A stretch of 64,000 nt of DNA from Cryobacterium sp. N22 (GTDB taxonomy: Bacteria; Actinomycetota; Actinomycetes; Actinomycetales; Microbacteriaceae), in NCBI RefSeq assembly GCF_002929555.1, contig NZ_PJJP01000028.1, positions 46,308-110,307 on the forward strand, read 5' to 3'. The position numbers and the translations under genes are program-made. The notes beneath the pieces were generated by a model. That model searched no databases. It had not been told where the DNA came from and saw only the letters and a list, made by a program, of their open reading frames with translations. Shown here piece by piece: positions 54,484 to 62,973 of the stretch (its first letter is position 1; each line of letters starts with the position of its first letter).

Positions 54484-55128
54484 TTACTTGGCGGGCCAGA
54501 CGGGGAGGACGGCGCGGCCGGCGGTGGAGTTGTAAACCACGGCGAACGAGCCGTACCAGGCCAGCAGCGCGGTGAGGATGCCGAACCAGCCGCCGAGCTG
54601 GTGGATCGCGGTGATCCCGGTGTACGCGCCGATGGCGAGCAGCACGAAGGTGATCGAGAGGGCGACGAAGACGATGAAGATCGAGCCGTTGGTCTTCTTG
54701 GCGGCCACGGTCATGTAGATCGTGAAGATCGCCCAGGCCAGCAGGAAGGTGCCCATGCCGGCGGCGCCGGCCTCGACGTTGCCGCCGGTGCTCTCCAGGT
54801 ACCAGAACGCCAGCCAGAACGCGCCGAACGAGGTGAACGCCGTGGCGCCGAAGGTGTTGCCGTTGCGCAGCTCCCAGATGCCGGCGATGACCTGGGCGAT
54901 GCCGCCGTAGAACAGTGCGAGGCCCAGCACGGCGACGCTGGAGGGGACGATGCCGGTGTTGGACATGCTGAGCACGAAGGTGGTGAGGGCGAACGCGCCC
55001 AGGCCCAGGGCGCCGGGATCGGCGAGGGGGCCGTGGGACGGGGCTGCGGGGGCTGCGGACACGGGTGCGGCGGGTGCTGTGGAGGAGACCGCGGGGGCCT
55101 CCGGATACGTCGAAGTGGTCTGATTCAT
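54484..55128 (-). CDS. GPR1/FUN34/YaaH-family acetate/succinate transporter
   Basis: 214 aa from the ATG at 55128. After a 35-residue Ala/Pro/Ser-rich N-terminus, six helices follow: the family motif near ADPGALGLGAFALTTFVLS (usually NPxPLGL), LGLALFYGGIAQVIAGIWE, and FGATAFTSFGAFWLAFW with the conserved aromatic gate. Such proteins import acetate or succinate through a hexameric channel. The gene converges on the ABC pair across the perfect hairpin. Its upstream region (55129-55261) is shared with the divergent DUF4192 gene. Confidence 0.88.
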   Translation of the reverse strand: MNQTTSTYPEAPAVSSTAPAAPVSAAPAAPSHGPLADPGALGLGAFALTTFVLSMSNTGIVPSSVAVLGLALFYGGIAQVIAGIWELRNGNTFGATAFTSFGAFWLAFWYLESTGGNVEAGAAGMGTFLLAWAIFTIYMTVAAKKTNGSIFIVFVALSITFVLLAIGAYTGITAIHQLGGWFGILTALLAWYGSFAVVYNSTAGRAVLPVWPAK

Positions 55129-55261
55129 TTGTTCTGAGATTATCAGCCGCGCCCGGCCCCGCCCCGCCGGCCGCGTAGTGCACAGGCCGCCGGCCCGACG
55201 GGTTCTGCACAGGTCGGCCGGTGCCGGGTCGCCCGGGCCGGTTCGGGCGCACGGTCGGTGC

Positions 55262-56491
55262 ATGCAGAAGACAATCGTGAAGACCCCGACTCCCCAGGAT
55301 TTCCTCGCCCTCGTGCCCCAGCTGGTGGGTTTCCTCCCCGCCCAGAGCCTGGTGCTCGTCGCGTTCCGCGGCAACCGCACCTGCGGTGCCCTGCGGTTCA
55401 ACCTCCCCAGCCCCGACGCCGGCCCACAGGAACTGCGGCGCATCGCCGGCGCCCTGCTGGGCACCCTGTGCAAGATCCCCGGCGTTGACGCCCTCGTGCC
55501 GGTGACGTACACCGACGAGTCGATCGGCGATGACCCGGCGACCGACGTGGCCGATCTGCCGCAGGGTGCGTTCCTGCGGGCGGTCCTCACCCGCGCCGGC
55601 CAGGCCGGCTTCCTCGTGCGTGACGCACTGTGCGTCGCCGCGGATGGGTGGGCCTCCTACCTGGACGCCGCAGCCACCCGGGGCCGGCCCCGCCGACAGC
55701 CGCTGCGGCATCCGCTCAGCGAGATCGCGGATTCCAGCGTGCAGGAGGGGATCCCGCGCGACGCCCGCCGGGAACTCGGCCGGTTGCACACCGGCGCCGA
55801 GCTGCCCAGGGTGGACCTGGCCACCCGGGAACGCTGCGCCAGACGACTGGCCCGCTACCAGCGGCTCGGCCCCGACATGGGTCCGATCCCCGAGCTGATC
55901 GAGATGGTCGGCGACATGCTCGACCCCGTCGGCACCGCCGAGTCCGCGCTGGGCGTGAACCCCGCGGAGCTCAGCATCGACGAGGCCGCCGCGCTGCTGT
56001 TCCTGATGCAGGGCCCCGCTACCCGGGACCAAATGATGTTGCAGTTCGCCTTCGGCGAGGCGGAAGGGCACCGCAGCCTGGCCCTGAACCGGCACTACGC
56101 GCAACGGCAGCGTGAGACCGGCCTCAGCATGGACGAGGTCGTCGAGGCCGATATGGCGGCCGGCCTGGCCCTGCAGGAGGACTCGCCGACCACCGGTGAC
56201 CTGATGCTCGGCATGAGCCCGGACCGGCCGGACCCGGAGCGGATCGAGCGGGGCATCAGACTGCTCAAGCTGCTCGTGGCGATGGCACCCCGGTCGGCCC
56301 GGCCGGCGCCGCTGTGCATGCTGGCCTGGCTGAGCTGGACGCTGGGCCAGGGGTCGGTCGCGGGCATCTACATCGACACGGCCCTGGACATCGACGGCGA
56401 GTACGGCATGGCACTGCTGCTGTTGCAGCTGATCGGCAGCGGGCACCTGCCGGAGTGGGCGTTCGCCGTGCCGGACGAGGCCGACCTCTGA
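55262..56491 (+). CDS. DUF4192 family protein
   Basis: 409 aa from the ATG at 55262; an earlier in-frame start at 55178 adds only low-complexity residues. The opening KTPTPQDFLALVPQLVGFLPAQSLVLVAF is diagnostic of DUF4192, a family confined mostly to Actinobacteria with no known function. The C-terminal third has helix pairs of the kind MLAWLSWTLGQGSVAGIYIDTAL, resembling tetratricopeptide-like helices, and the protein is cytosolic by its lack of a signal. No operon partner is obvious. Confidence 0.8.
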   Translation: MQKTIVKTPTPQDFLALVPQLVGFLPAQSLVLVAFRGNRTCGALRFNLPSPDAGPQELRRIAGALLGTLCKIPGVDALVPVTYTDESIGDDPATDVADLPQGAFLRAVLTRAGQAGFLVRDALCVAADGWASYLDAAATRGRPRRQPLRHPLSEIADSSVQEGIPRDARRELGRLHTGAELPRVDLATRERCARRLARYQRLGPDMGPIPELIEMVGDMLDPVGTAESALGVNPAELSIDEAAALLFLMQGPATRDQMMLQFAFGEAEGHRSLALNRHYAQRQRETGLSMDEVVEADMAAGLALQEDSPTTGDLMLGMSPDRPDPERIERGIRLLKLLVAMAPRSARPAPLCMLAWLSWTLGQGSVAGIYIDTALDIDGEYGMALLLLQLIGSGHLPEWAFAVPDEADL

Positions 56492-56497
56492 GCGCGT

Positions 56498-56914
56498 TCA
56501 GGCCGCCGGGGCCTGCGCGATGCGCACCGTGTTGCCGGACGGATCCCGGAAGGCGCAATCGCGCGGGCCCCAGGGCTGGTCGGTGGGCTCCTGAAGCACC
56601 TCGGCGCCGGACGCACGCACGGTCTCGAAGGTCGCGTCCACGTCGTCGGAGCGGAACACGAGCATCGGCAGGACACCCTTGGTGAGCAGCTCCTGAAGCG
56701 CGTCGCCGTCGGCCGGCGACCGGCCGGCGTGCGGCTCCGACAGCACGATCTCGAGACCGGGCTGGGCATCGCTGCCCAGCGTGACCCAGCGGTATCTTCC
56801 GGAGGGCACATCGCTGCGCACCTGGAGCCCGAGCGCGTCCCGATAGAACGCGATCGCCTCGTCCACATCGTTGACGGTGATGTTGCAGTACTGGAGTGAG
56901 ATTGTCGTTGTCAT
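56498..56914 (-). CDS. VOC superfamily protein
   Basis: 138 aa. Starts TISLQYCNITVNDVDEAIAFYRDALGLQV, the typical VOC opening, and ends DCAFRDPSGNTVRIAQ with the glutamate position replaced by Arg/Ile in the last strand. These proteins bind small molecules or do metal-dependent chemistry. The AraC-type regulator on the same strand ends 9 nt before this gene starts, so the regulator is first in the pair and probably controls it. Confidence 0.85.
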   Translation of the reverse strand: MTTTISLQYCNITVNDVDEAIAFYRDALGLQVRSDVPSGRYRWVTLGSDAQPGLEIVLSEPHAGRSPADGDALQELLTKGVLPMLVFRSDDVDATFETVRASGAEVLQEPTDQPWGPRDCAFRDPSGNTVRIAQAPAA

Positions 56915-56923
56915 GCCACGAAT

Positions 56924-57382
56924 CTAGGCCGCTACCGCCCCGCTCGCTTCTTGGATCCTGCTCGATTCGCGCACCCTGCCCGGCGGGTGCCGAACGGGGC
57001 GGGTGTGAGACTGGGCGACACAGGCCGGCATCGCCGTGACGGAGTCGTGCGTGCGGGCTCGATAGGCGCTCGGGGTCTCGCCGACGATCTCGGCGAACCG
57101 GGTGCTGAACGAGCCCAGCGAGGTACACCCGACGCTCATGCAGGCATCCGTGACGCTCGCACCATTGCGGAGCAGCGCCATCGCCCGCTCGATCCGGCGG
57201 GTCATCAGGTAGCTGTACGGCGTCTCGCCGTACGCCGCCCGGAACCGGCGCGAGAAGTGAGCGGGCGACATCAGAGCCCGGTGCGCCATGGTGGGAACGT
57301 CGAGCGGTTGGGCATACTCCCGGTCGATCAGGTCCCGGGCCCGGCGCAGGCAGGCGAGGATTTCGAGTTCCTGCGGAGTCAC
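56924..57382 (-). CDS. AraC-family regulator, DNA-binding domain only
   Basis: 152 aa from a GTG start. Two helix-turn-helix units are visible: LDVPTMAHRALMSPAHFSRRF and VTDACMSVGCTSLGSFSTRF, ending GETPSAYRAR, the AraC C-terminal signature. An N-terminal sensor domain is missing, so it is of the short, SoxS/MarA-like size. Cys residues (DACMSVGC) are of no clear use. It is the first gene of an AraC-VOC operon; the likely target is its own operon. Confidence 0.88.
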   Translation of the reverse strand: MTPQELEILACLRRARDLIDREYAQPLDVPTMAHRALMSPAHFSRRFRAAYGETPYSYLMTRRIERAMALLRNGASVTDACMSVGCTSLGSFSTRFAEIVGETPSAYRARTHDSVTAMPACVAQSHTRPVRHPPGRVRESSRIQEASGAVAA

Positions 57383-57414
57383 TATTTCACGCTAGCACCG
57401 GGCCGCGCGGCGGG

Positions 57415-58848
57415 CTAGAGATGCTTCGGCGCCTCCGACAGCACGCCGTACAGGATGTCGCCGATCTCGCGGATCTCCGCCGGGCCGATGGTCAGCGGCG
57501 GCGCGAGCTGCACGACGGGGTCACCCCGGTCATCCGCCCGGCAGTACAGCCCGGCCTCGAACAGCGCGCCGGACAGGTATCCGCGCAGCAACCGCTCGGA
57601 CTCCGCGTCGTTGAAGGTCTCCTTGGTGGCCTTGTCCTTGACCAGTTCGATGCCGAAGAAGTACCCCTCGCCGCGCACATCACCCACGATCGGCAGCTCG
57701 AGCAGCTTCTCCAGCTCCGCCCTGAACACCGGCGAGTTCTCCCGCACGTTCTCGTTGAGCTTCTCCTCCTCGAAGATGTCGAGGTTGGCCAGCGCCACCG
57801 CCGCGGACACCGGGTGACCGCCGAAGGTGTAGCCGTGATAAAACGCCGTGTCGCCGTGCTTGAACGGTTCGTAGATGCGGTCGCTGATGATGGTCGCGCC
57901 GATGGGGGAGTACCCGCTGGTCATGCCCTTGGCGCAGGTGATCATGTCGGGTTCGATGCCGAAGGTCGTCGAGGCGAACATGTTGCCGATCCGGCCGAAC
58001 GCTGTGATGACCTCATCGGCCACCAACAGCACGTCGTAGGTGTCGCAGATCTCCCGCACCCGCTTGAAGTAACCCGGCGGCGGGGGGAAACAGCCGCCGG
58101 AGTTCTGCACGGGCTCCAGGAACACCGCGGCCACGGTCTCCGGGCCCTCGAACTGGATCATCTCCTCGATGCGGTTCGCCGCCCACAGGCCGAACGCTTC
58201 CACGTCATCGCCGTGCCCGGAGCCCATCTCATCGGCCCGGTAGAAGTTGGTGTTGGGCACCCGGAAACCGCCGGGGGTGACCGGCTCGAACATCTCCTTG
58301 AGCGCCGGGATACCCGTGATCGCCAGGGCGCCCTGGGTGGTGCCGTGATACGCGACGGAGCGGGAGATCACCTTGTGCTTGGTGGGCCGGCCCTGCAGCT
58401 TCCAGTAGTACTTGGCCAGCTTGAACGCGGTCTCCACGGCCTCGCCGCCGCCGGTGGAGAAGAACACCCGGTTGAGGTCGCCCGGCGCCTGCTCGGCCAG
58501 CCGGTCGGCGAGCTCGATGGCGCTGGGATGCGCGTACGACCAGAGCGGGAAGAACGCGAGCTCCTCGGCCTGCGCCGCGGCGGCCTGGGCGAGGCGCTTG
58601 CGCCCGTGCCCGGCGTTCACCACGAACAACCCGCTCAGGCCGTCGATGTAGCGTTTGCCGGTGGAGTCCCAGATGTGGTGGCCCAGCCCCTTGGTGATGA
58701 CCGGAACGCCGGCGCCGGATTCCAGCACCGACTGGCGGGCGAAGTGCATCCAGAGGTGGTCCTTCGCCTTCTGCTGCAGGTCGGCGTTCTCGGCGTCGGT
58801 GTAGACGCGCGGGCCGGTGGTGGGCGCTGTGGGCTCTGTGATGGTCAT
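57415..58848 (-). CDS. Class III aminotransferase (putrescine/GABA-type)
   Basis: 477 aa. PLP-dependent omega-aminotransferase. The PLP-lysine is in CAKGMTSGYSPIGA near residue 290, and the substrate-side motif LFVVNAGHGRKRLA and VADEVITAFGR are clear. It is the second gene after the Lrp regulator (5-nt gap). With the divergent aminobutyraldehyde dehydrogenase this suggests putrescine degradation: putrescine to 4-aminobutanal, then to GABA. Other omega-amino substrates are possible. Confidence 0.9.
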   Translation of the reverse strand: MTITEPTAPTTGPRVYTDAENADLQQKAKDHLWMHFARQSVLESGAGVPVITKGLGHHIWDSTGKRYIDGLSGLFVVNAGHGRKRLAQAAAAQAEELAFFPLWSYAHPSAIELADRLAEQAPGDLNRVFFSTGGGEAVETAFKLAKYYWKLQGRPTKHKVISRSVAYHGTTQGALAITGIPALKEMFEPVTPGGFRVPNTNFYRADEMGSGHGDDVEAFGLWAANRIEEMIQFEGPETVAAVFLEPVQNSGGCFPPPPGYFKRVREICDTYDVLLVADEVITAFGRIGNMFASTTFGIEPDMITCAKGMTSGYSPIGATIISDRIYEPFKHGDTAFYHGYTFGGHPVSAAVALANLDIFEEEKLNENVRENSPVFRAELEKLLELPIVGDVRGEGYFFGIELVKDKATKETFNDAESERLLRGYLSGALFEAGLYCRADDRGDPVVQLAPPLTIGPAEIREIGDILYGVLSEAPKHL

Positions 58849-58853
58849 CTCGG

Positions 58854-59336
58854 TTACCGTGTTCCCCAGTTGTACAACTGTTTGTGAAGCTTGAGGTAGA
58901 CGAAGGTCTCGGTCGAGGCGACCCCCTCAAGCGCGCGGATCTGTGAATTGAGCAGGGCGATCAGTTCGTCGTCGTTCTCGCAGACGACCTCGGCCAGGAT
59001 GTCGAAGGAACCGGCGGTGAGCACGACGTAGTCGACGGCGGCGATCGCGGCGAGCTGATCGGCCAGGACCCTGGTGTCTCCGGTGGCGCGGATGCCGATC
59101 ATGGCCTGCCTGTAGAAGCCCAGCTGCATGGGGTCGGTCACCGCGACGACCTGCATGACCCCGGCCTCGGTGAGCTTCTGGACTCGCTGGCGCACCGCGG
59201 CCTCGCTCAGGCCGACCGCCTTGCCGATCTCGGCGTAGGACCGCCGACCGTCCACCTGCAGCTGCTCGATGATCTTCTTGGACACATCGTCCAGTTGCGC
59301 GGGCCGACCCGCACTGCCGCGTCCATTGCTGCTCAT
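58854..59336 (-). CDS. Lrp/AsnC-family regulator
   Basis: 160 aa from the ATG at 59336 (a GTG directly before it is also possible). The winged helix is VDGRRSYAEIGKAVGLSEAAVRQRV (shown shortened), followed by the RAM ligand-binding domain, VDYVVLTAGSFDILAEVVCE. Such proteins sense amino acids. It sits upstream of the class III aminotransferase on the same strand and is divergent from the dehydrogenase gene, so it should control both from the 94-bp shared region. Confidence 0.9.
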   Translation of the reverse strand: MSSNGRGSAGRPAQLDDVSKKIIEQLQVDGRRSYAEIGKAVGLSEAAVRQRVQKLTEAGVMQVVAVTDPMQLGFYRQAMIGIRATGDTRVLADQLAAIAAVDYVVLTAGSFDILAEVVCENDDELIALLNSQIRALEGVASTETFVYLKLHKQLYNWGTR

Positions 59337-59430
59337 CACCCGATTGTGACAGCGAAGGTGCCCTGCGGCAAGCGAATCAGTCGCGAAACACGAGTTTCAC
59401 AACGGATTCCGGGCAGCTAGGCTGACGCGC

Positions 59431-60858
59431 ATGAGCGCGCTACGCAACTTCATCAACGGCGACCACGTCGAGTCCACCTCAGCGACCACCATCGATCTCA
59501 TCGACCCGGCCACGGAGCGAAGCTACGGCACCAGCCCGGTGTCGACCTCCGCCGACGTGGATTCGGCCTATCGGGCCGCCGCGGCCGCGTTCGAGGGGTG
59601 GGGCGAATCCACCCCGGCCGAACGCCAGCTGGCCCTGTTCCGCATCGCCGACGCCGTCGAGGCGCGCGCCGAGGAGTTCGCCGACGCGGAATCCCAGGAC
59701 ACCGGCAAACCGCGCAGCACCCTCGTCGACGACGAGATCCTGGTGTCGGTGGACCAGATCCGGTTCTTCGCCGGCGCCGCCAGGGTGCTCGAGGGCCGAA
59801 GCGGCGGCGAATACCTGAAAGACCACACCTCCTTCATCCGTCGGGAACCGATCGGCGTCGTCGGGCAGGTGACCCCGTGGAACTACCCGCTGAACATGGC
59901 CGTGTGGAAGTTCGCCCCCGCGCTCGCCGCCGGCAACACCACGGTGCTCAAACCCTCGGACACCACCCCCAGCGCCACCCTGCTGCTGGCCGAAGTGGCG
60001 GCGGAGTTCCTGCCGCCGGGGGTGCTCAACGTGGTGATGGGGGACCGCAGCACCGGAGCCGCGATGATCGACCACGCGACCCCGCAACTGGTGTCGATCA
60101 CCGGGTCCGTGCGCGCCGGCATGGAGGTGGCCAAGGCCGCCGCCACCGATCTCAAGCGGGTGCACCTCGAGCTCGGCGGCAAGGCCCCCGTGATCGTCTT
60201 CGACGACGCCGACATTGATCAGGCCGTCGAGGGCATCAGCGCGGCGGGTTTCTTCAACGCCGGCCAGGACTGCACCGCCGCCACCCGGGTGCTCGTGCAG
60301 GCCGGCATCCACGACGAGTTCGTGGCGGCGCTCGCCGCCCACGCCGCCCAGAACGCCCGCACCGGGCCGCCGCACGAAGCGGGCATCCTGTTCGGCCCGG
60401 TGAACAACCAGAACCAGCTGGCCCAGGTGACCGGCTTCATCGACAGGCTGCCCGACCACGCCGTGCTCGAGCTCGGCGGCCACCGGCAGGGCAGCACCGG
60501 CTATTTCCACGAAGCCACCGTGGTGAGCGGGCTGCGGCAGACCGACGAGGCAGTGCAGCGGGAGATCTTCGGCCCGGTGATCACCGTGCAGCGCTTCGAC
60601 GATGAGGCCCAGGCCCTGACCTGGGCCAACGACGTGCAGTACGGGCTGGCCTCCTCGGTGTGGACCACAAATCATGGGCGGGCCATGCGGATGGCCAAGC
60701 GCCTCGACTTCGGCTGCGTCTGGATCAACACCCACATCCCGATCGTCGCCGAGATGCCGCACGGCGGGTTCAAGCACTCCGGCTACGGCAAGGACCTGTC
60801 CATGTACGGCTTCGAGGACTACACCCGGATCAAGCACGTGATGAGCTACATCGGCTGA
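59431..60858 (+). CDS. Aminobutyraldehyde dehydrogenase-like ALDH
   Basis: 475 aa. The NAD-dependent aldehyde dehydrogenase motifs are intact: VTPWNYPLNM, ELGGKAPVIVFDDAD with the catalytic Glu, and the active-site Cys in FNAGQDCTAATR. The last part, MPHGGFKHSGYGKDLSMYG, fits the gamma-aminobutyraldehyde and betaine-aldehyde group. With the aminotransferase and Lrp regulator next door, it probably oxidises 4-aminobutanal to GABA. The substrate assignment is inference; the family is firm. Confidence 0.92.
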   Translation: MSALRNFINGDHVESTSATTIDLIDPATERSYGTSPVSTSADVDSAYRAAAAAFEGWGESTPAERQLALFRIADAVEARAEEFADAESQDTGKPRSTLVDDEILVSVDQIRFFAGAARVLEGRSGGEYLKDHTSFIRREPIGVVGQVTPWNYPLNMAVWKFAPALAAGNTTVLKPSDTTPSATLLLAEVAAEFLPPGVLNVVMGDRSTGAAMIDHATPQLVSITGSVRAGMEVAKAAATDLKRVHLELGGKAPVIVFDDADIDQAVEGISAAGFFNAGQDCTAATRVLVQAGIHDEFVAALAAHAAQNARTGPPHEAGILFGPVNNQNQLAQVTGFIDRLPDHAVLELGGHRQGSTGYFHEATVVSGLRQTDEAVQREIFGPVITVQRFDDEAQALTWANDVQYGLASSVWTTNHGRAMRMAKRLDFGCVWINTHIPIVAEMPHGGFKHSGYGKDLSMYGFEDYTRIKHVMSYIG

Positions 60859-60906
60859 GCCGACCCGGCCCCGTCGGGTTTAGCATCGTAGGAACGAGGG
60901 AGCCTG

Positions 60907-61959
60907 ATGCAACTGGGACGGGTCGGCTGCGAGACCGCGCCGTTGGAGAACGCCGAGTGGACGTTTGTGGTGGGCCGCGGGTTCCTGGCCGTCGTACCCG
61001 CCAGCACTGCCAGCCCGGTCGTGGCGGCCCTGCACGCCCTGGCCGCTGACGTCGCCGTCACGCTCGAGACGCTCGTGTCGCTGATCCCGCTGGGCGGGCC
61101 GGGGGAACCGGACGCGTTCGCGGTGATCGTGCCCGGCGTCCGCAGCGCCGGCGACGGGGCCGACGGACACGTCCTGGCGCAGGACGGCATCCCGGTGCAC
61201 GCCGTCGTGCGCGGGGCCATCGCGGTCGATGTCTTCTCGATCGGCGGATCCCGCCGGTTCACCGACCGCAACATCAGGCCGTGGCTGCTGGCGGAGTTCC
61301 AGTCCGTGACCGGACTGGTGATCGGCTCACCGCTGGCCGCCGTCGCCCGGTCCGACCGGCTCGGCGCCGGGCGGATGCTGGGCACGGGCATCGACGCCGG
61401 CGACACCCTGTTCTGGTCGGTCGCCGGCGGGCCGGACGACACCGCCGACACGGTGCTGCGCCCCAGACGGATCGTGGACGACACCGTCGTGCTTGACCGC
61501 CGGATGCGAGACCGTGTTGTCGTCGTGGCCGCTGCCGCCGAGCCTGCGGACGAACCGGCCGACGTATCGGCCGACGAATCCGCCGTCGAGCCTGCCGTCG
61601 AGCGCGCCGACAGGCCGGGGCCGTACGGGTTCAGGCTGGCCACCGGCGAGGAGGTGCGGCTGGGCGCGGTGTACCGGATCGGGCGCAGCCCCAGGCCCCG
61701 GCGCATCCAGTCCGGCGAGCTGCTGGAGCTGATCGTGGTGGTCTCGACATCCGCGCTCGTCTCGGCCAACCACCTCGAAATCCGTCAGGACGGCGACGCC
61801 GTCGTCGTCACCGACCTGGGTTCGACGAACGGCACAATGGTTCATTTTCCCCTCGGTCGCACCCAGCGAATGCGCTCCGGGGCCTCGCTCACGGTGCTGC
61901 CCGGTACGACGGTGGACATCGGGGACGGTAACCTGATCGAGATCCTGCCAGCGGACTGA
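60907..61959 (+). CDS. FHA-domain protein
   Basis: 350 aa. The C-terminal 95 residues form an FHA domain that binds phosphothreonine: YRIGRSPRP, SANHLEI and DLGSTNGT carry the conserved Gly-Arg, Ser-His and Asn residues. The N-terminal 240 residues are beta-rich with no domain I recognise, and an acidic Ala/Glu/Val-rich linker (residues 215-238) joins them. It lies 48 bp before a PP2C phosphatase and kinase, so it is likely a substrate or adaptor of that kinase. Confidence 0.88.
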   Translation: MQLGRVGCETAPLENAEWTFVVGRGFLAVVPASTASPVVAALHALAADVAVTLETLVSLIPLGGPGEPDAFAVIVPGVRSAGDGADGHVLAQDGIPVHAVVRGAIAVDVFSIGGSRRFTDRNIRPWLLAEFQSVTGLVIGSPLAAVARSDRLGAGRMLGTGIDAGDTLFWSVAGGPDDTADTVLRPRRIVDDTVVLDRRMRDRVVVVAAAAEPADEPADVSADESAVEPAVERADRPGPYGFRLATGEEVRLGAVYRIGRSPRPRRIQSGELLELIVVVSTSALVSANHLEIRQDGDAVVVTDLGSTNGTMVHFPLGRTQRMRSGASLTVLPGTTVDIGDGNLIEILPAD

Positions 61960-62007
61960 CCGTCGTTCGCTGCGTTGCCGCACGTTTGTATTCGGAAGGC
62001 ACCACCC

Positions 62008-62838
62008 GTGACCCAGATAGGTCAAGGCTCACCCAGCCACACGATCGCGCTCCCCGCGGTGAAGAAATCCGTCACCCTGGCCTGGTCCGCGCTCACCGAT
62101 GTTGGTCACCGCCGCGAAGTCAATGAAGACAGCCTGGTAACCCGATCACCGATTTTCGCGGTGGCCGACGGCATGGGCGGCCATTCCGCCGGCGATGTCG
62201 CCAGCAAGGCCGTGGTGACCCGGCTCGCCGAACTCGGTGGCGACTCTGAGACCACGGCCGAGGCCATCAACCGGGCCCTCGCCCTCGCCGTGGAGGACAT
62301 GAAGGCCGGCGAAGGCGTCACCGACCTGGGCACCGGCACCACCGTCACGGGCGTGGCCGTGGCCATCGTCTCGGACGCCCCGCAGTTCATCGCCTACAAC
62401 ATCGGCGACTCACGGGTCTACCAGCTCAGCTCCGGGGTCCTGGAGCAGGTGACAGTCGACCATTCGGTGGTGCAGGAGCTCGTCGACGCGGGCCGGATCA
62501 CCCGTGAGGAAGCCGATGTGCATCCGCACGGAAACGTGATCACCCGGGCCGTCGGATTCCACGAACCACCGGTGCCGGACTATCGCGTGCTGCCGCTCAC
62601 GGCGGGCCTGCGCATCCTGGTCTGTTCGGACGGGCTCACCAAGGAACTGACCGCCTACGGCATCCGGCACTTCCTGCTGTCGAACCCGAAGGCCGAGGAC
62701 GCCGTCGCGGCCCTGGTGACCGCGGCGCTGGAAAACGGCGGCCGTGACAACGTGACCGCGATAGTCCTGGACGTGCTCAGCGTCGACGATCTCGACGGTC
62801 TTCATGACGACGCGGCCGACGCCGCTGCCGGGGCCTGA
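62008..62838 (+). CDS. PP2C-type Ser/Thr protein phosphatase
   Basis: 276 aa from the GTG at 62008, fixed by GGAAGG 9 nt upstream. The metal ligands are in NEDSLV, VADGMGGHSAG, VCSDGLTKEL and RDNVTAIVLD, all present. It reverses Ser/Thr phosphorylation. It is between the FHA gene and the kinase gene, so the three form a phospho-signalling unit; direct counter-action of the neighbouring kinase is the simplest reading. Confidence 0.92.
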   Translation: MTQIGQGSPSHTIALPAVKKSVTLAWSALTDVGHRREVNEDSLVTRSPIFAVADGMGGHSAGDVASKAVVTRLAELGGDSETTAEAINRALALAVEDMKAGEGVTDLGTGTTVTGVAVAIVSDAPQFIAYNIGDSRVYQLSSGVLEQVTVDHSVVQELVDAGRITREEADVHPHGNVITRAVGFHEPPVPDYRVLPLTAGLRILVCSDGLTKELTAYGIRHFLLSNPKAEDAVAALVTAALENGGRDNVTAIVLDVLSVDDLDGLHDDAADAAAGA

Positions 62839-62973
62839 CGACCCGCAGCCATAGAATTATGCCGGGGTCGTCGATACCCGTGACGACGATCACATCCTGC
62901 GAGCAGGCAGGGCAATCAGGCAGGCAATCCGGTCGGTTCCTTCGATCGGTCGAGACGATTCACGGGAGGCGCC